Below are positions 38,667 through 47,389 of a DNA stretch of 64,000 nt, one piece after another. The DNA lies in NCBI RefSeq assembly GCF_001428605.1, contig NZ_LMID01000011.1, forward strand, positions 372,001 through 436,000, in the 5' to 3' direction. The translations under genes were made by a program, and so were the position numbers. The stretch's first letter is position 1. Each line of letters begins with the position of its first letter. This stretch comes from Sphingomonas sp. Root720 (GTDB lineage Bacteria > Pseudomonadota > Alphaproteobacteria > Sphingomonadales > Sphingomonadaceae). Below the pieces are notes generated by a model. The model saw only the letters and a list, made by a program, of their open reading frames with translations, made no database searches and was not told where the DNA came from.

Positions 38667-39439
38667 GCCGCCGCCACGACCGAAACGCCGTCGCCGCCGG
38701 TGGCGACGTGGCGGCGGATGCCGACCCGCTTTAGGAACAGCCACAGCGCCTCGACATGGATGCCGGCGACGACCTTGAGGGTCAGCAGCGGGTGGCGCAG
38801 GAAGGCGCCGAGCAGCGCGCCGTCGCTCAGCTCGCGGCGCTCGCCGTGGAAGGCGGCGACGATCAGCGGTCCCTCCGCGTCGCCCCCGGCAACGACCACC
38901 CGGGTCTTCTCCATCGGCGGCTCGACGGTGAAGTCGTAGCGCATGTCGAGGTCCATGAACGGCGATACGTAGAAGCTTTTGTCGCAAGCCTGGCGGATCA
39001 GCGCGTCGCGGCCCTGGCCCTGCGCCACGGGGATCACATAGCTGTGCCGTTCCTTGAAGGTGTTCGTCACCTCATAGACGATCGTCGCGAGGCTCCCGTC
39101 GCGGCGATGGCAGAACCAGACCGACAGCGGGTTGAAGACATGGCCGAGCATGCGGGGCATGGTGAGCAAACGGATCGGCCCGCCATCGGGTTCCTGCCCG
39201 GTTCGCCGGACCAGCGCCTCGATCTGCGGGCGCAGCGGCCGGCCGGAGCGGTCGCCATAGTCGCGATCGTGGAAGGAGAAGAGGTTGAAGCGGTTGCGCG
39301 AGAAGAGACGGCAGCGCGCGGCGACGCCATCGATCTCGTCGAGGTCGAACAGGCACTGGAACAGGCGGTAGCGCAGGACATGGGCACGCGGGCGGAAACG
39401 GCGATGGAAGACCCGCCCCGCATAGATCGCCGATTTCAC
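38663..39439 (-). CDS. DUF1365 family protein
   Basis: A 258-residue protein with the family start YAGRVFHRRFRPRAHVLRYRLF (shortened to GRVFHRRFRP), NPLSVWFCH near 105 and FHVSPFMDLDMRYDF-like FYVSPFMD near 160. Start is GTG 39439, overlapping the oxidase stop (GTGA). DUF1365 genes are usually found with a FAD-containing amine-oxidase-like gene and a Cfa-type methyltransferase, as here, in lipid modification clusters. Biochemistry is unknown to me. Confidence 0.9.
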   Translation of the reverse strand: MKSAIYAGRVFHRRFRPRAHVLRYRLFQCLFDLDEIDGVAARCRLFSRNRFNLFSFHDRDYGDRSGRPLRPQIEALVRRTGQEPDGGPIRLLTMPRMLGHVFNPLSVWFCHRRDGSLATIVYEVTNTFKERHSYVIPVAQGQGRDALIRQACDKSFYVSPFMDLDMRYDFTVEPPMEKTRVVVAGGDAEGPLIVAAFHGERRELSDGALLGAFLRHPLLTLKVVAGIHVEALWLFLKRVGIRRHVATGGDGVSVVAAA

Positions 39440-40794
39440 GCCGCGGCTTCCCGTCTGGGTGCCAGTTCCATCGCCGGATCGATCGCCAGCCGGCCATTGG
39501 GTTCGTCGACCGTCCAGGGGCGCCGGGCGCCGAGCATCTCGGCGACCGCGAGTCCCGACTGCAGGCCGTCCTCGTGGAAGCCCGCGCCGAGGTGCGCGCC
39601 GCAGTAGAAGGTATTACGCTTGCCCTGGATCGCCCAGATGCGGCGCTGCGCATCGAGCGCGGCATGATCGAAGATCGGATGGTCGAAGCTGGTGCGGCTG
39701 ATCTCCTTGTCGCGGTCGATCGCGCGATTGGGATTCAGCGTGACGACCAGCGGCTCCTTCGTCCGATAGCCCTGGAGCTGGTTCATCCAGTAGCTGACGC
39801 ACAGGTCGCCGGTCGCGTCGTTGGCATGGCGGCGGCCGAAATAGTTCCAGGCGCCCCACAGCAGCTTGCGCTTCGGCATCAGCTTCGCATCCTGGTGGAG
39901 CACGACGAGGTTGGAGCTGTAGCGGAAGGCGCCGAGCAGTTCGGCCTCCTGCGGGCTGGGATCGGCGAGCATGGCGAGCGCCTGGTCGCCGTGCGCGGCG
40001 ATCACCACCTCGTCGAACACATCGGCGTTGCCGCCGGCGTCGGCGATCGTCACCTGCCCGGCTTTGCGTTCGATGCGGGCAACCGGCGCGCGGAGCCGTA
40101 CCTCCCCCGCGAAATCGGCGAGGATGCGGTCGATATAGACCTGGCTGCCGCCGACCACGCTGTTCCATTTCGGGCGACGGCCGAGATCGAGCAGGCCATG
40201 GTTGCTGCAGAAGCGGACGAAGGCCTCGGCCGGATAGTCGAGCAGCAGCTGCGCCGGCGCGGACCAGATCGCCGCCGCCATCGGCAGCAGATGATCGTCG
40301 CGGAAGGCATCGCCATAGCGCCCCTGTTCGAGCATCTGGCCGAGCGTCATGTCGCCGAAGCCGCCCATCCCCGCCGACGCCTCGCGATAGAAGCGGACGA
40401 GGTTGCGCAGCATCGACCAGAAGCGCCGCGAGAAGAGGTTCGACGGCTGGGCGAACAGCTGCCAGATGCGGTCGCCCGCGGCATATTCGAGCTTGCCGTC
40501 GTCGAGCGACACCGCGAAGCTCATGTCGGTCGCGCGGGTCGGTACGCCGAGATGCGCGAACATCGCGATCAGGTTCGGATAGGTGCGGTCGTTGAAGACG
40601 ATGAAGCCGGTGTCGACCCCGAGCACGCCGCCGTCCCCGGTGTCGACGTCGATCGTGCGGGTGTGGCCGCCGAGGCGATCCTCCGCCTCGTAGAGCACGA
40701 CGTCGTTCTGCTTCGACAGGAGCCATGCCGCCGAAAGTCCGCTGATGCCGCTGCCGACCACGGCGATCCGCTGCCCCTTGCGGAGGTTCGTCAT
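39436..40794 (-). CDS. NAD(P)/FAD-dependent amine-oxidase-family protein
   Basis: A flavoprotein of about 452 residues from ATG 40794, which has the best GGGGA spacing; ATG 40800 and 40812 are in frame. FAD motif IAVVGSGISGLSAAWLL near residue 10, GGHTRTIDV near 42, and the family pattern VDTGFIVFNDRTYPN near 60. The closest known relatives sit in clusters with DUF1365 and Cfa-like enzymes and act on unsaturated fatty acyl chains or related lipids. Divergent from DUF1295. Confidence 0.85.
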   Translation of the reverse strand: MTNLRKGQRIAVVGSGISGLSAAWLLSKQNDVVLYEAEDRLGGHTRTIDVDTGDGGVLGVDTGFIVFNDRTYPNLIAMFAHLGVPTRATDMSFAVSLDDGKLEYAAGDRIWQLFAQPSNLFSRRFWSMLRNLVRFYREASAGMGGFGDMTLGQMLEQGRYGDAFRDDHLLPMAAAIWSAPAQLLLDYPAEAFVRFCSNHGLLDLGRRPKWNSVVGGSQVYIDRILADFAGEVRLRAPVARIERKAGQVTIADAGGNADVFDEVVIAAHGDQALAMLADPSPQEAELLGAFRYSSNLVVLHQDAKLMPKRKLLWGAWNYFGRRHANDATGDLCVSYWMNQLQGYRTKEPLVVTLNPNRAIDRDKEISRTSFDHPIFDHAALDAQRRIWAIQGKRNTFYCGAHLGAGFHEDGLQSGLAVAEMLGARRPWTVDEPNGRLAIDPAMELAPRREAAA

Positions 40795-40973
40795 GCTCAT
40801 ATTCCCCGTCATGGCGTCGCTTTCCATTGCCTTCGCATACAGATACGGCATGCAATGTCAGCGAGTTGCGCCGGCCCCTGTCCCGTCTGCTAAACCGCGC
40901 TACCGAAAGCGCAAAGTCGAATCTTCTGCAACCGCCTTGGCGGCCGCGTGCGTATAAGGCTAGGAACGGGACG

Positions 40974-41798
40974 ATGGGGGCTTTGAACGAAATGAGCGGA
41001 CTGGACTCCATCATCGTCGCGTCGGTCATCCTTTCGGCGATGATGGCGGCCGCCTGGGCCGTACAGCGGGCGACCGGCCAGTCCGGCTGGGCCGATGTCT
41101 TCTGGTCCTTCGCGATCGGCATCGGCGGGCTGGTCACGGCGCTGATGGCGACGGGCGACGGCCCGCTCGAACGGCGCTGGCTGGTCGCTGGCATGGTCGC
41201 CTTCTGGTCGATGCGACTGGGCTTCCACATCCTGTCGCGCACCGCGACCGCCACTTCCGAGGACGCGCGCTACGCCGATCTCCGCCGGGAATGGGGCGAT
41301 CGCTTCCAGGGACGGCTGTTCCTCTTTCTCCAGATCCAGGCGCTGTGCGGGATCGGCCTTGTCGTCACCGTCTATGTCGCCGCGCACCGCCCCGGCCCGG
41401 CCTTCGCGATCACCGACGGTATCGGCCTCGCCCTGCTGATCGCCTCGGTCGTCGGCGAGGCGATTTCCGACAATCAGTTGCGCGCCTTCGCCGCCGACCC
41501 GTCCAACCATGGCAAGGTCTGCGACGCAGGGCTGTGGCGCTGGTCGCGCCATCCCAATTATTTCTTCGAGTGGCTCGGCTGGGTCGCCTATCCGGTGATC
41601 GCCATTTCGCTCGCGGGCGACTGGTGGCCGGGCCTGCTCGCGCTGATCGGGCCGGCGCTGATGTACTGGCTGCTCGTCCATGTCTCGGGCATCCCGCCAC
41701 TGGAGGCGCACATGCTGCGCAGCCGGGGCGACGCCTTCAAGGCCTATCGGGCGCGGACCAGCGCCTTCTTCCCGCTGCCCCCCAAGACGACAAACTGA
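40974..41798 (+). CDS. DUF1295 family membrane protein
   Basis: A 274-residue inner-membrane protein with about seven helices. The C-terminal signature WRWSRHPNYFFEWLGWVAYP near 188-206 is typical for this steroid-reductase-like/isoprenylcysteine-methyltransferase-like family. ATG 40974 has AGGAACGG upstream; ATG 40992 is possible. It overlaps no neighbour, but the Cfa-like gene follows after 12 bp, so they are probably cotranscribed. Substrate unknown. Confidence 0.88.
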   Translation: MGALNEMSGLDSIIVASVILSAMMAAAWAVQRATGQSGWADVFWSFAIGIGGLVTALMATGDGPLERRWLVAGMVAFWSMRLGFHILSRTATATSEDARYADLRREWGDRFQGRLFLFLQIQALCGIGLVVTVYVAAHRPGPAFAITDGIGLALLIASVVGEAISDNQLRAFAADPSNHGKVCDAGLWRWSRHPNYFFEWLGWVAYPVIAISLAGDWWPGLLALIGPALMYWLLVHVSGIPPLEAHMLRSRGDAFKAYRARTSAFFPLPPKTTN

Positions 41799-41810
41799 CG
41801 GATCGCTTCC

Positions 41811-42836
41811 ATGGACATCATAGCCGCCGCCACCGCAGCCGTCGAACGGCTGCCGCTTCCCGACGCCGTTACGCTGGCGGGGGTCGAGTTCCTCGTCGGC
41901 CGCACCGGCCGCAAGCTGGCGCGCGAACCCGAGAACAACGAGGCCTTCGCGCGGACGATGGCGGACTATCCCATCGCGATCCATACCGATGACGCCAATG
42001 CCCAGCATTATGAAGTGCCGGCCGCCTTCTTCGACCTGTGCCTCGGCCCGCGCCGCAAATATAGCTGCTGCTATTATGACGGCCCCGACACCACGATCGC
42101 CGAGGCCGAGGAAGCCGCCCTCGCCCAGACCGCCGAGCATGCCGGCCTCGAGGACGGGCAGGAGATATTGGAACTCGGCTGCGGCTGGGGTTCGCTCAGC
42201 CTGTACATGGCGGCGCGCTATCCGAACGCGCGGATCACCGCCGTCTCCAACTCCCGCTCGCAGCGCGCGCATATCGAGAAGCTGGCGGCGGCGCAGGGGT
42301 CGACCAACCTGACCGTCGTCACCTGCGACATGAACGACTTCGAGGCCGATGCCCGCTTCGACCGGGTCGTCTCGGTCGAGATGTTCGAGCATATGTCGAA
42401 CTGGCAGGCGCTACTGACCAGGGTGAAGGGCTGGCTGAAGCCCGACGGCTTCCTGTTCATCCACATCTTCACCCACGACCGGGCGAGCTACCGCTTCGAC
42501 CATGCCGACAAGGCCGACTGGATCGCGCAGCATTTCTTCACCGGCGGGATCATGCCCAGCCACGGCCTGCTCCGCCACTTTCCCGACCTGTTCACGGTCG
42601 AGCAGGAGTGGCGCTGGAACGGCAAGCACTATGCCCGCACCGCCTTCGACTGGCTGGCCCGTTTCGACGCCAACCAGCCCGCGATCGCCGAAATCTTCCG
42701 CCAGACCTACGGCAAGGACGCCAAGCTGTGGGAACGCCGCTGGCGGCTGTTCTTCCTGGCGACGGCGGGACTGTTCGGCCACAAGGACGGCGTGCCCTGG
42801 GCGGTCAGCCACTACCGGCTCAAGCCAGCGGCCTGA
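41811..42836 (+). CDS. Cyclopropane-fatty-acyl-phospholipid synthase family methyltransferase
   Basis: A SAM-dependent enzyme of 341 residues that acts on unsaturated acyl chains in phospholipids. SAM motif ILELGCGWGSLSLYMA near residue 118. The family phrases HYEVPAAFFDLCLG near 66 and KYSCCYY near 83 (the usual QYSCAYF) are present, as are SVEMFEHM near 190 and the C-terminal NGKHYARTAFDWL. It may make cyclopropane, methyl-branched or furan-precursor lipids. With DUF1295 and the divergent DUF1365/oxidase genes it forms a lipid-modification module. Confidence 0.88.
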   Translation: MDIIAAATAAVERLPLPDAVTLAGVEFLVGRTGRKLAREPENNEAFARTMADYPIAIHTDDANAQHYEVPAAFFDLCLGPRRKYSCCYYDGPDTTIAEAEEAALAQTAEHAGLEDGQEILELGCGWGSLSLYMAARYPNARITAVSNSRSQRAHIEKLAAAQGSTNLTVVTCDMNDFEADARFDRVVSVEMFEHMSNWQALLTRVKGWLKPDGFLFIHIFTHDRASYRFDHADKADWIAQHFFTGGIMPSHGLLRHFPDLFTVEQEWRWNGKHYARTAFDWLARFDANQPAIAEIFRQTYGKDAKLWERRWRLFFLATAGLFGHKDGVPWAVSHYRLKPAA

Positions 42837-42873
42837 GGCCGTCGCTCGGCACAAACCGTTTGGATAGAGCTGC

Positions 42874-43107
42874 TTAGATCGGTACTTTCAGTTTAAGCTT
42901 GAGCAGGCGAAGGCGGAGCTGCGCACCTTTCGGTCCGTCGTCGTCGGCGTCGTCGAGGGCGGGGATCGACCATTGATTCTCGAGATCCTCCTCGGACGCA
43001 GCCTCGTCGGCGGCGGAGAGGATGTCGAAGGTCATGCCCCCGGCCGGGAAACCGCCCGGCTGTGCGACGGCCATTCCGGCCAAGGCGAATAAGGTCGTCA
43101 GTGCCAC
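42874..43107 (-). CDS. Small secreted protein, 77 aa
   Basis: From GTG 43107 behind GAGGG. Residues 1-17 form a signal peptide ending in AVAQ. The mature part is acidic in the middle (ALDDADDDGPK) and ends in a Lys/Leu-rich helix (LRLRLLKLKLKVPI). No family is recognised. It is probably periplasmic. A longer frame upstream (to 43245) lacks a ribosome site and overlaps the GFA gene. Confidence 0.55.
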   Translation of the reverse strand: MALTTLFALAGMAVAQPGGFPAGGMTFDILSAADEAASEEDLENQWSIPALDDADDDGPKGAQLRLRLLKLKLKVPI

Positions 43108-43219
43108 GCGAACCCTCTGTGTTTCCCCCGCTATCAAGCGTCCGGCGGGGCCAGGGGTTCCCGACGAAGCGACCATCGGTTCGCGGCGGGCGTCGATATG
43201 CGGGCACCGGGTCCCGGGA

Positions 43220-43594
43220 CTAGACTCCGGGCACATTCTCTTCACGACCCCAGTCGCGGCCCTCGAACGGGACGATGTCGACCTTCAGGTTCCGCCAGTC
43301 GTCGATGCAGCGCAGCGAGATGCTGATCCCTTCGGGGTGCGAGCGCGGCCGGTAGAAGCTCTTGATCCCGCATTGCGAGCAGAAGATGTGCCGCGCCTTG
43401 CCGCTGCCGAAGCGGTAGGTTGTCGTGTCCTTCTGCCCTTCGAGCAGGCGAAAACGGGTATCGGGCACGATCAGGTGCAGATATCCCGTCATCGAGCAGA
43501 TCGAGCAGTTGCAATCGAGGATCGCCAGCGGCTCGTCGCCGACCTCCGCCTCGAACCGCACCAGCCCGCAATGGCAGCCGCCCTCGACCTTCAT
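43220..43594 (-). CDS. GFA / CENP-V domain protein
   Basis: A 124-residue zinc-binding protein of the glutathione-dependent formaldehyde-activating superfamily. Zinc-ligand Cys are visible in GGCHCGLVRF near residue 6, DCNCSICSMTG near 27 and CSQCGIKSFYRP near 72. The fold is shared with Gfa, but most members have no proven activity. It follows the DUF2177 gene on the same strand with a 4-bp gap, so they form an operon. Confidence 0.88.
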   Translation of the reverse strand: MKVEGGCHCGLVRFEAEVGDEPLAILDCNCSICSMTGYLHLIVPDTRFRLLEGQKDTTTYRFGSGKARHIFCSQCGIKSFYRPRSHPEGISISLRCIDDWRNLKVDIVPFEGRDWGREENVPGV

Positions 43595-43598
43595 CCGG

Positions 43599-44006
43599 TC
43601 AGCCCCGCGTCACGAGCCGGGTGAGGAGGAAGCCGCCCGCCGATCCGACCCCCGAGACGAAGGCACCCCACGCCATGTCCGCCACGGTGATCCTGGTCGA
43701 CCAGACCGTCAGCGTCGCCTGGTTGGTCAGGTCGTAGGTCGCATAGGCGAAGAAGCCGAACAGCGCGCCCTTGATCAGCGCCGTCTGCCACTGGCCGGTC
43801 AGGAGCGCCGGATGGACCGCGAAGGTGATGAGCCCCGCGATGTAGAGCGCATAGAAGATCACCGCCGGAGCCATGCGCGGCTCGGGCGCGAGGATCGACC
43901 CGATGATCGGGCGGTAGAGCAACGGGCCGACCTGGGTCAGCCAGATGGCGTCGATGATCGCGAAGACGACGAGTGTCGCGAAATAGGCGATGATGATCCG
44001 GGTCAT
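43599..44006 (-). CDS. DUF2177 family membrane protein
   Basis: A 135-residue protein with four hydrophobic helices. The N-terminal half contains IDAIWLTQVGPLLYRPIIG near 18, and the second half GFFAYATYDLTNQATL near 90, the usual DUF2177 pattern. ATG 44006 is used. It is first in a two-gene operon with the GFA protein and divergent from the MFS exporter gene. Function unknown. Confidence 0.85.
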   Translation of the reverse strand: MTRIIIAYFATLVVFAIIDAIWLTQVGPLLYRPIIGSILAPEPRMAPAVIFYALYIAGLITFAVHPALLTGQWQTALIKGALFGFFAYATYDLTNQATLTVWSTRITVADMAWGAFVSGVGSAGGFLLTRLVTRG

Positions 44007-44130
44007 GCGGGCCTCCCCTTGTCGACTCTCTTCATGGACGAAGCTTCGGCCGCCGTCATCCTTGTCTTTTCGATCCCGAGCGCCGATGAAGCGGGCGCCC
44101 GCGTGGGCCTGGCGGGGATTCGGGGATAGC

Positions 44131-45378
44131 ATGTCGGTTTCTGAGCGTGGCCGGGGCAACGCCACCGTCTTCATCGTCGCCACCATCCTGATCGACGCGA
44201 TCGGCTTCGGCATCGTCATCCCGGTACTGCCGCGGCTCGTGATGGAGGTCGGCGGGCTCGACCTGCCGGCGGCGACGCGGATGGGCGGCTGGCTCTCGGT
44301 GGTCTATGCGCTGATGCAGTTCCTGTGCGGGCCGCTCGCCGGCAATCTGGGCGATCGTTTCGGCCGGCGCCCGGTACTGCTGCTGTCGCTCGCGGGCCTC
44401 GCGGTCGACTATGTGCTGATGGGCTTCGCCCACACCCTCACCCTGCTGTTCGTCGGCCGGCTGATCGCGGGCGTATTCGGCGCCTCGTTCAGCCCCGCGA
44501 CCGCCGCGCTGGCCGACATCACCGCCCCCGAGGACCGGGCCAAGCGTTTCGGCCTGGTCGGCGCCGCGTTCGGGATCGGCTTCATCCTCGGCCCGGCGCT
44601 GGGTGGCATCCTCGGCGAGTTCGGCCACCGGATGCCCTTCTACGCCGCGGCCATCTGCTCGGCGATCAACTTCACCTTCGGCTTCTTCTTCTTCCCCGAG
44701 ACGCTGGCTCCGGAGAACCGCCGCCGGTTCAGCCTCGCCCGCGCCAATCCGGTCGGCGCGCTGCTGATGGCGCGCAAGATGCGCGGCGTGCTCGGGCTGG
44801 CCGGCATCCTGCTGCTCTGGAACATCGCCTCGATGGTCTATCCGGCAACCTGGGCCTTCTTCGCCATCGCCCAATATGGCTGGTCCAACGGGATGATCGG
44901 CCTTTCGCTGGCGCTGGCGGGCGTGTCGATGGCGATCGTGCAGGCAACGGTGCTGGGCCGGGTGGTCGAGCGCTTCCGCGAACGGCGCACCGCGATGATC
45001 GGGGTCACCGTCGCGATGTTCGGCTATCTCGGCTATGCTCTCGTCCCCTATGCCTGGTTCGGGATGATCGTGATCGTGATCACCGCGCTGCAGGCGCTGG
45101 TCCAGCCGTCGATCACCGCGCTGATGTCGCAGCGCGCGCCGACCGACGCGCAGGGCGAGATGCAGGGCTTCATCGGCAGCCTCAACGCGGTCGGCGCGAT
45201 CGCCGCGCCGCTGCTGCTCAACCCCGCCCTCGCCTGGTTCACGGGCCCGGACGCGCCGGTCTATTTCCCGGGCGCCGCCTTCGTCATCGCCTCGGCATTC
45301 GCGGGGGCGGCACTGCTCTCGCTCGCCCTGACCCGGCGGGTGCGGGACGAACAAGGTCTGCGCCAGCTCGACCCGTAA
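44131..45378 (+). CDS. MFS transporter, TetA-like (TCR) family
   Basis: A 415-residue inner-membrane exporter with twelve predicted helices. MFS motif [15 protein letters not shown] is near residue 70, between helices 2 and 3, and motif C-like [10 protein letters not shown] near 150. The overall pattern ([14 protein letters not shown] near 22) is that of the tetracycline-resistance/multidrug group, but the substrate cannot be told from sequence. ATG 44131 is used. No TetR-type regulator lies beside it, which argues against a dedicated resistance cassette. Confidence 0.88.
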   Translation: MSVSERGRGNATVFIVATILIDAIGFGIVIPVLPRLVMEVGGLDLPAATRMGGWLSVVYALMQFLCGPLAGNLGDRFGRRPVLLLSLAGLAVDYVLMGFAHTLTLLFVGRLIAGVFGASFSPATAALADITAPEDRAKRFGLVGAAFGIGFILGPALGGILGEFGHRMPFYAAAICSAINFTFGFFFFPETLAPENRRRFSLARANPVGALLMARKMRGVLGLAGILLLWNIASMVYPATWAFFAIAQYGWSNGMIGLSLALAGVSMAIVQATVLGRVVERFRERRTAMIGVTVAMFGYLGYALVPYAWFGMIVIVITALQALVQPSITALMSQRAPTDAQGEMQGFIGSLNAVGAIAAPLLLNPALAWFTGPDAPVYFPGAAFVIASAFAGAALLSLALTRRVRDEQGLRQLDP

Positions 45379-45393
45379 AGGGAAGCGGGCGCT

Positions 45394-45849
45394 TCAAACG
45401 ATGTAATAGCCGATCCACCGCGCCGACAGTGCGGGCTTGTCCTGTCCCTCCGCCTCGATGGTGACGTCGAGCGTCCGGCGCCAATGGCCGGGCCGGACCT
45501 CCTCCAGTGCCAGCAGCCCGAAGCGGGCGCGGATGCGGGTGCCGGTCATCACGGGCGAGAGGAAGCGGACCCGGTCGAGGCCGTAGTTGAAGCCGCTCTT
45601 CATATCCTCGGGCTCGGGGACCACGCCTTCCTGCAGGCGCATCAGCAGCGACAGGGTCAGGAAGCCCTGCGCGAAGGTGTCGTCGAACCCGGCAGCCTGC
45701 GCCACCGCGCGATCGAGATGGATCGCGGAGCGGTCGTCGGTCGCGTCGGCGAAGCGGGCAATCCGCTCCTGCTCGATCGCGATCCAGTCGGACCGGCCGA
45801 TCTCCCGTCCGGCCAGCGCCGCCATCTCCGCGAGCGATTGCCCAGCCAC
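45394..45849 (-). CDS. MaoC-family dehydratase
   Basis: A hot-dog-fold enzyme of 151 residues from GTG 45849, four bases from the ligase stop. The (R)-hydratase motif around DDRSAIHLDRAVA near 40, and GFLTLSLL near 70, mark it. Expected to hydrate an enoyl-CoA. It is third in an operon of thioesterase, ligase and dehydratase, suggesting catabolism or modification of a CoA-activated carboxylic acid. Confidence 0.85.
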   Translation of the reverse strand: MAGQSLAEMAALAGREIGRSDWIAIEQERIARFADATDDRSAIHLDRAVAQAAGFDDTFAQGFLTLSLLMRLQEGVVPEPEDMKSGFNYGLDRVRFLSPVMTGTRIRARFGLLALEEVRPGHWRRTLDVTIEAEGQDKPALSARWIGYYIV

Positions 45850-45850
45850 T

Positions 45851-47389
45851 TCAGACCGCCGGCGCGGCGCCGTAGGTCTGCTTGAGCGATGCCCGGTCGA
45901 TCTTGAGCGTCGCGCTGCGCGGCATCTCGGCGATGGTCGCGAAATGCCTGGGCAGCTTGAAGCGCGCCAGCCGTCCGTCGGCATGTGCCAGCAGGACGTC
46001 GAGGTCCACCTCCGCCCCGGGCATCGGCTCGACGATCGCCAGACCGACCTCGCCCCAGCGATCGTCGGGAACCGCGATGATCGCCACCTCCTTGACCCCG
46101 GGCGCGTCGGCCAGCGCCAGCTCGACCTCGGCCGGATAGATATTCTCGCCGCCCGATCGATAGACCTCACGCAGCCGGTCGACGACGTAGAGCCGCCCCG
46201 CTTCGTCGAAGCGCCCGCAGTCGCCGGTGCGGAACCAGTCGCCCTCGAAATAATCCTCGCGCGGGCGGTTCCAGTAGCCCGGCGTGATCGCCGGGCCGCG
46301 CGTCCAGATCTCGCCGACCTCACCCTGCGGCACATCCCTGCCCTCCGGATCGACGAGCCGCAGGTCGGTGCCCGGCAGGACGAAGCCCGAGCAATTGGCG
46401 AGCGCGAGATCGCGGCCGCCGTCGAGCACCGTGACCAGGGGCCCCTGCTCGGTCGAACCATAGGAAAGCTGGAGGAAGAAGCCGCGGGCCTGCCAGGTCT
46501 GGTGGACCCAGACGGTCTTCGGGCCCCAGCCGCCGAACAGGCCGTTGCGCAGGTTCGGAAAGCGCGCCTCTGCGAACGCCGGCAGCGCGGTGATCAGCTC
46601 GTACATCTGCAGGACACCGCACAGATGGGTGATGCCCACCTCGGGATCGGTGAGCAGTTGAAGCGACACCGCCGGATCGAAGCGCCGCGTGGTCGTGACA
46701 TGGCCGCCCCAGTAGAGCGTCGGATTGGAGAAGGTGTTTAGGCCGCCCGCATGGAACAGCGGGACGATGTTGAGATGATGGTTGCCGCGCTCCGACGCGC
46801 GCGAGGTCTGCGCCGCATTGATCGCGTGATGCTTGAGCGTTCCCCAGCTGCACAGCGCGCCCTTGGGCAGGCCGGTGGTTCCCGACGTGTAGAGGATATG
46901 GGTCAGCTGTTCCTCGTCATGGACGCCGCCGGACATCGCCTCGGTCGCGTCGGCGATCAGCCGGTCATAGTCGCTCCGGTCGAGATCGTCGGACCACAGG
47001 ATGCGCTGCTCGATGCCGGTGGCATCTGCGACCGCCTCGCCGACCTCGCGCCACGGATCGTCGTAGACCATGATCGCCGGCGCGGCGTCGCGCACCAGCG
47101 TCACCAGCTCGCCGACAGCGAGTCTCCAGCTCAGCGGCACCCAGATCAGCCCGGCGCGCATGCAGGCGAATTGCAGTTCGAACAGCCGGGTGTCGTTCTC
47201 CGTGATCGAAGCGACGCGGTCGCCGGGTTGCAGGCCGAAGCGGTGGCGCAGCAGGTGGGCGAGCCGCCCGACCCGGCGATCGAGATCTCCCCAGTTCAAG
47301 GTCACGCCCTGCTCGACGCAGGTGACCGCTGGCGCGTCAGGCCGCAGCGCTCCGTGATAGGCCACCCAGTCCTTGACCCAAGGCTTCAT
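45851..47389 (-). CDS. AMP-dependent acyl-CoA synthetase / ligase
   Basis: A 512-residue ANL-superfamily enzyme that activates a carboxylic acid via an acyl-AMP. Motifs: P-loop-like YTSGTTGLPKG near 165, SYGSTEQGP near 290, WFRTGDCGRFDEAGR near 385, GGENIYPAEVE near 425 and the catalytic Lys near the end (SATLKIDR). ATG 47389 has GGAGAG upstream and overlaps the thioesterase stop (ATGA). Substrate chain length is unknown. Confidence 0.9.
   Translation of the reverse strand: MKPWVKDWVAYHGALRPDAPAVTCVEQGVTLNWGDLDRRVGRLAHLLRHRFGLQPGDRVASITENDTRLFELQFACMRAGLIWVPLSWRLAVGELVTLVRDAAPAIMVYDDPWREVGEAVADATGIEQRILWSDDLDRSDYDRLIADATEAMSGGVHDEEQLTHILYTSGTTGLPKGALCSWGTLKHHAINAAQTSRASERGNHHLNIVPLFHAGGLNTFSNPTLYWGGHVTTTRRFDPAVSLQLLTDPEVGITHLCGVLQMYELITALPAFAEARFPNLRNGLFGGWGPKTVWVHQTWQARGFFLQLSYGSTEQGPLVTVLDGGRDLALANCSGFVLPGTDLRLVDPEGRDVPQGEVGEIWTRGPAITPGYWNRPREDYFEGDWFRTGDCGRFDEAGRLYVVDRLREVYRSGGENIYPAEVELALADAPGVKEVAIIAVPDDRWGEVGLAIVEPMPGAEVDLDVLLAHADGRLARFKLPRHFATIAEMPRSATLKIDRASLKQTYGAAPAV

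Noticed and set aside
44131-45378. Tetracycline resistance gene
   Set aside because: The MFS protein is TetA-like, but there is no divergent TetR regulator and the subfamily includes many general exporters.
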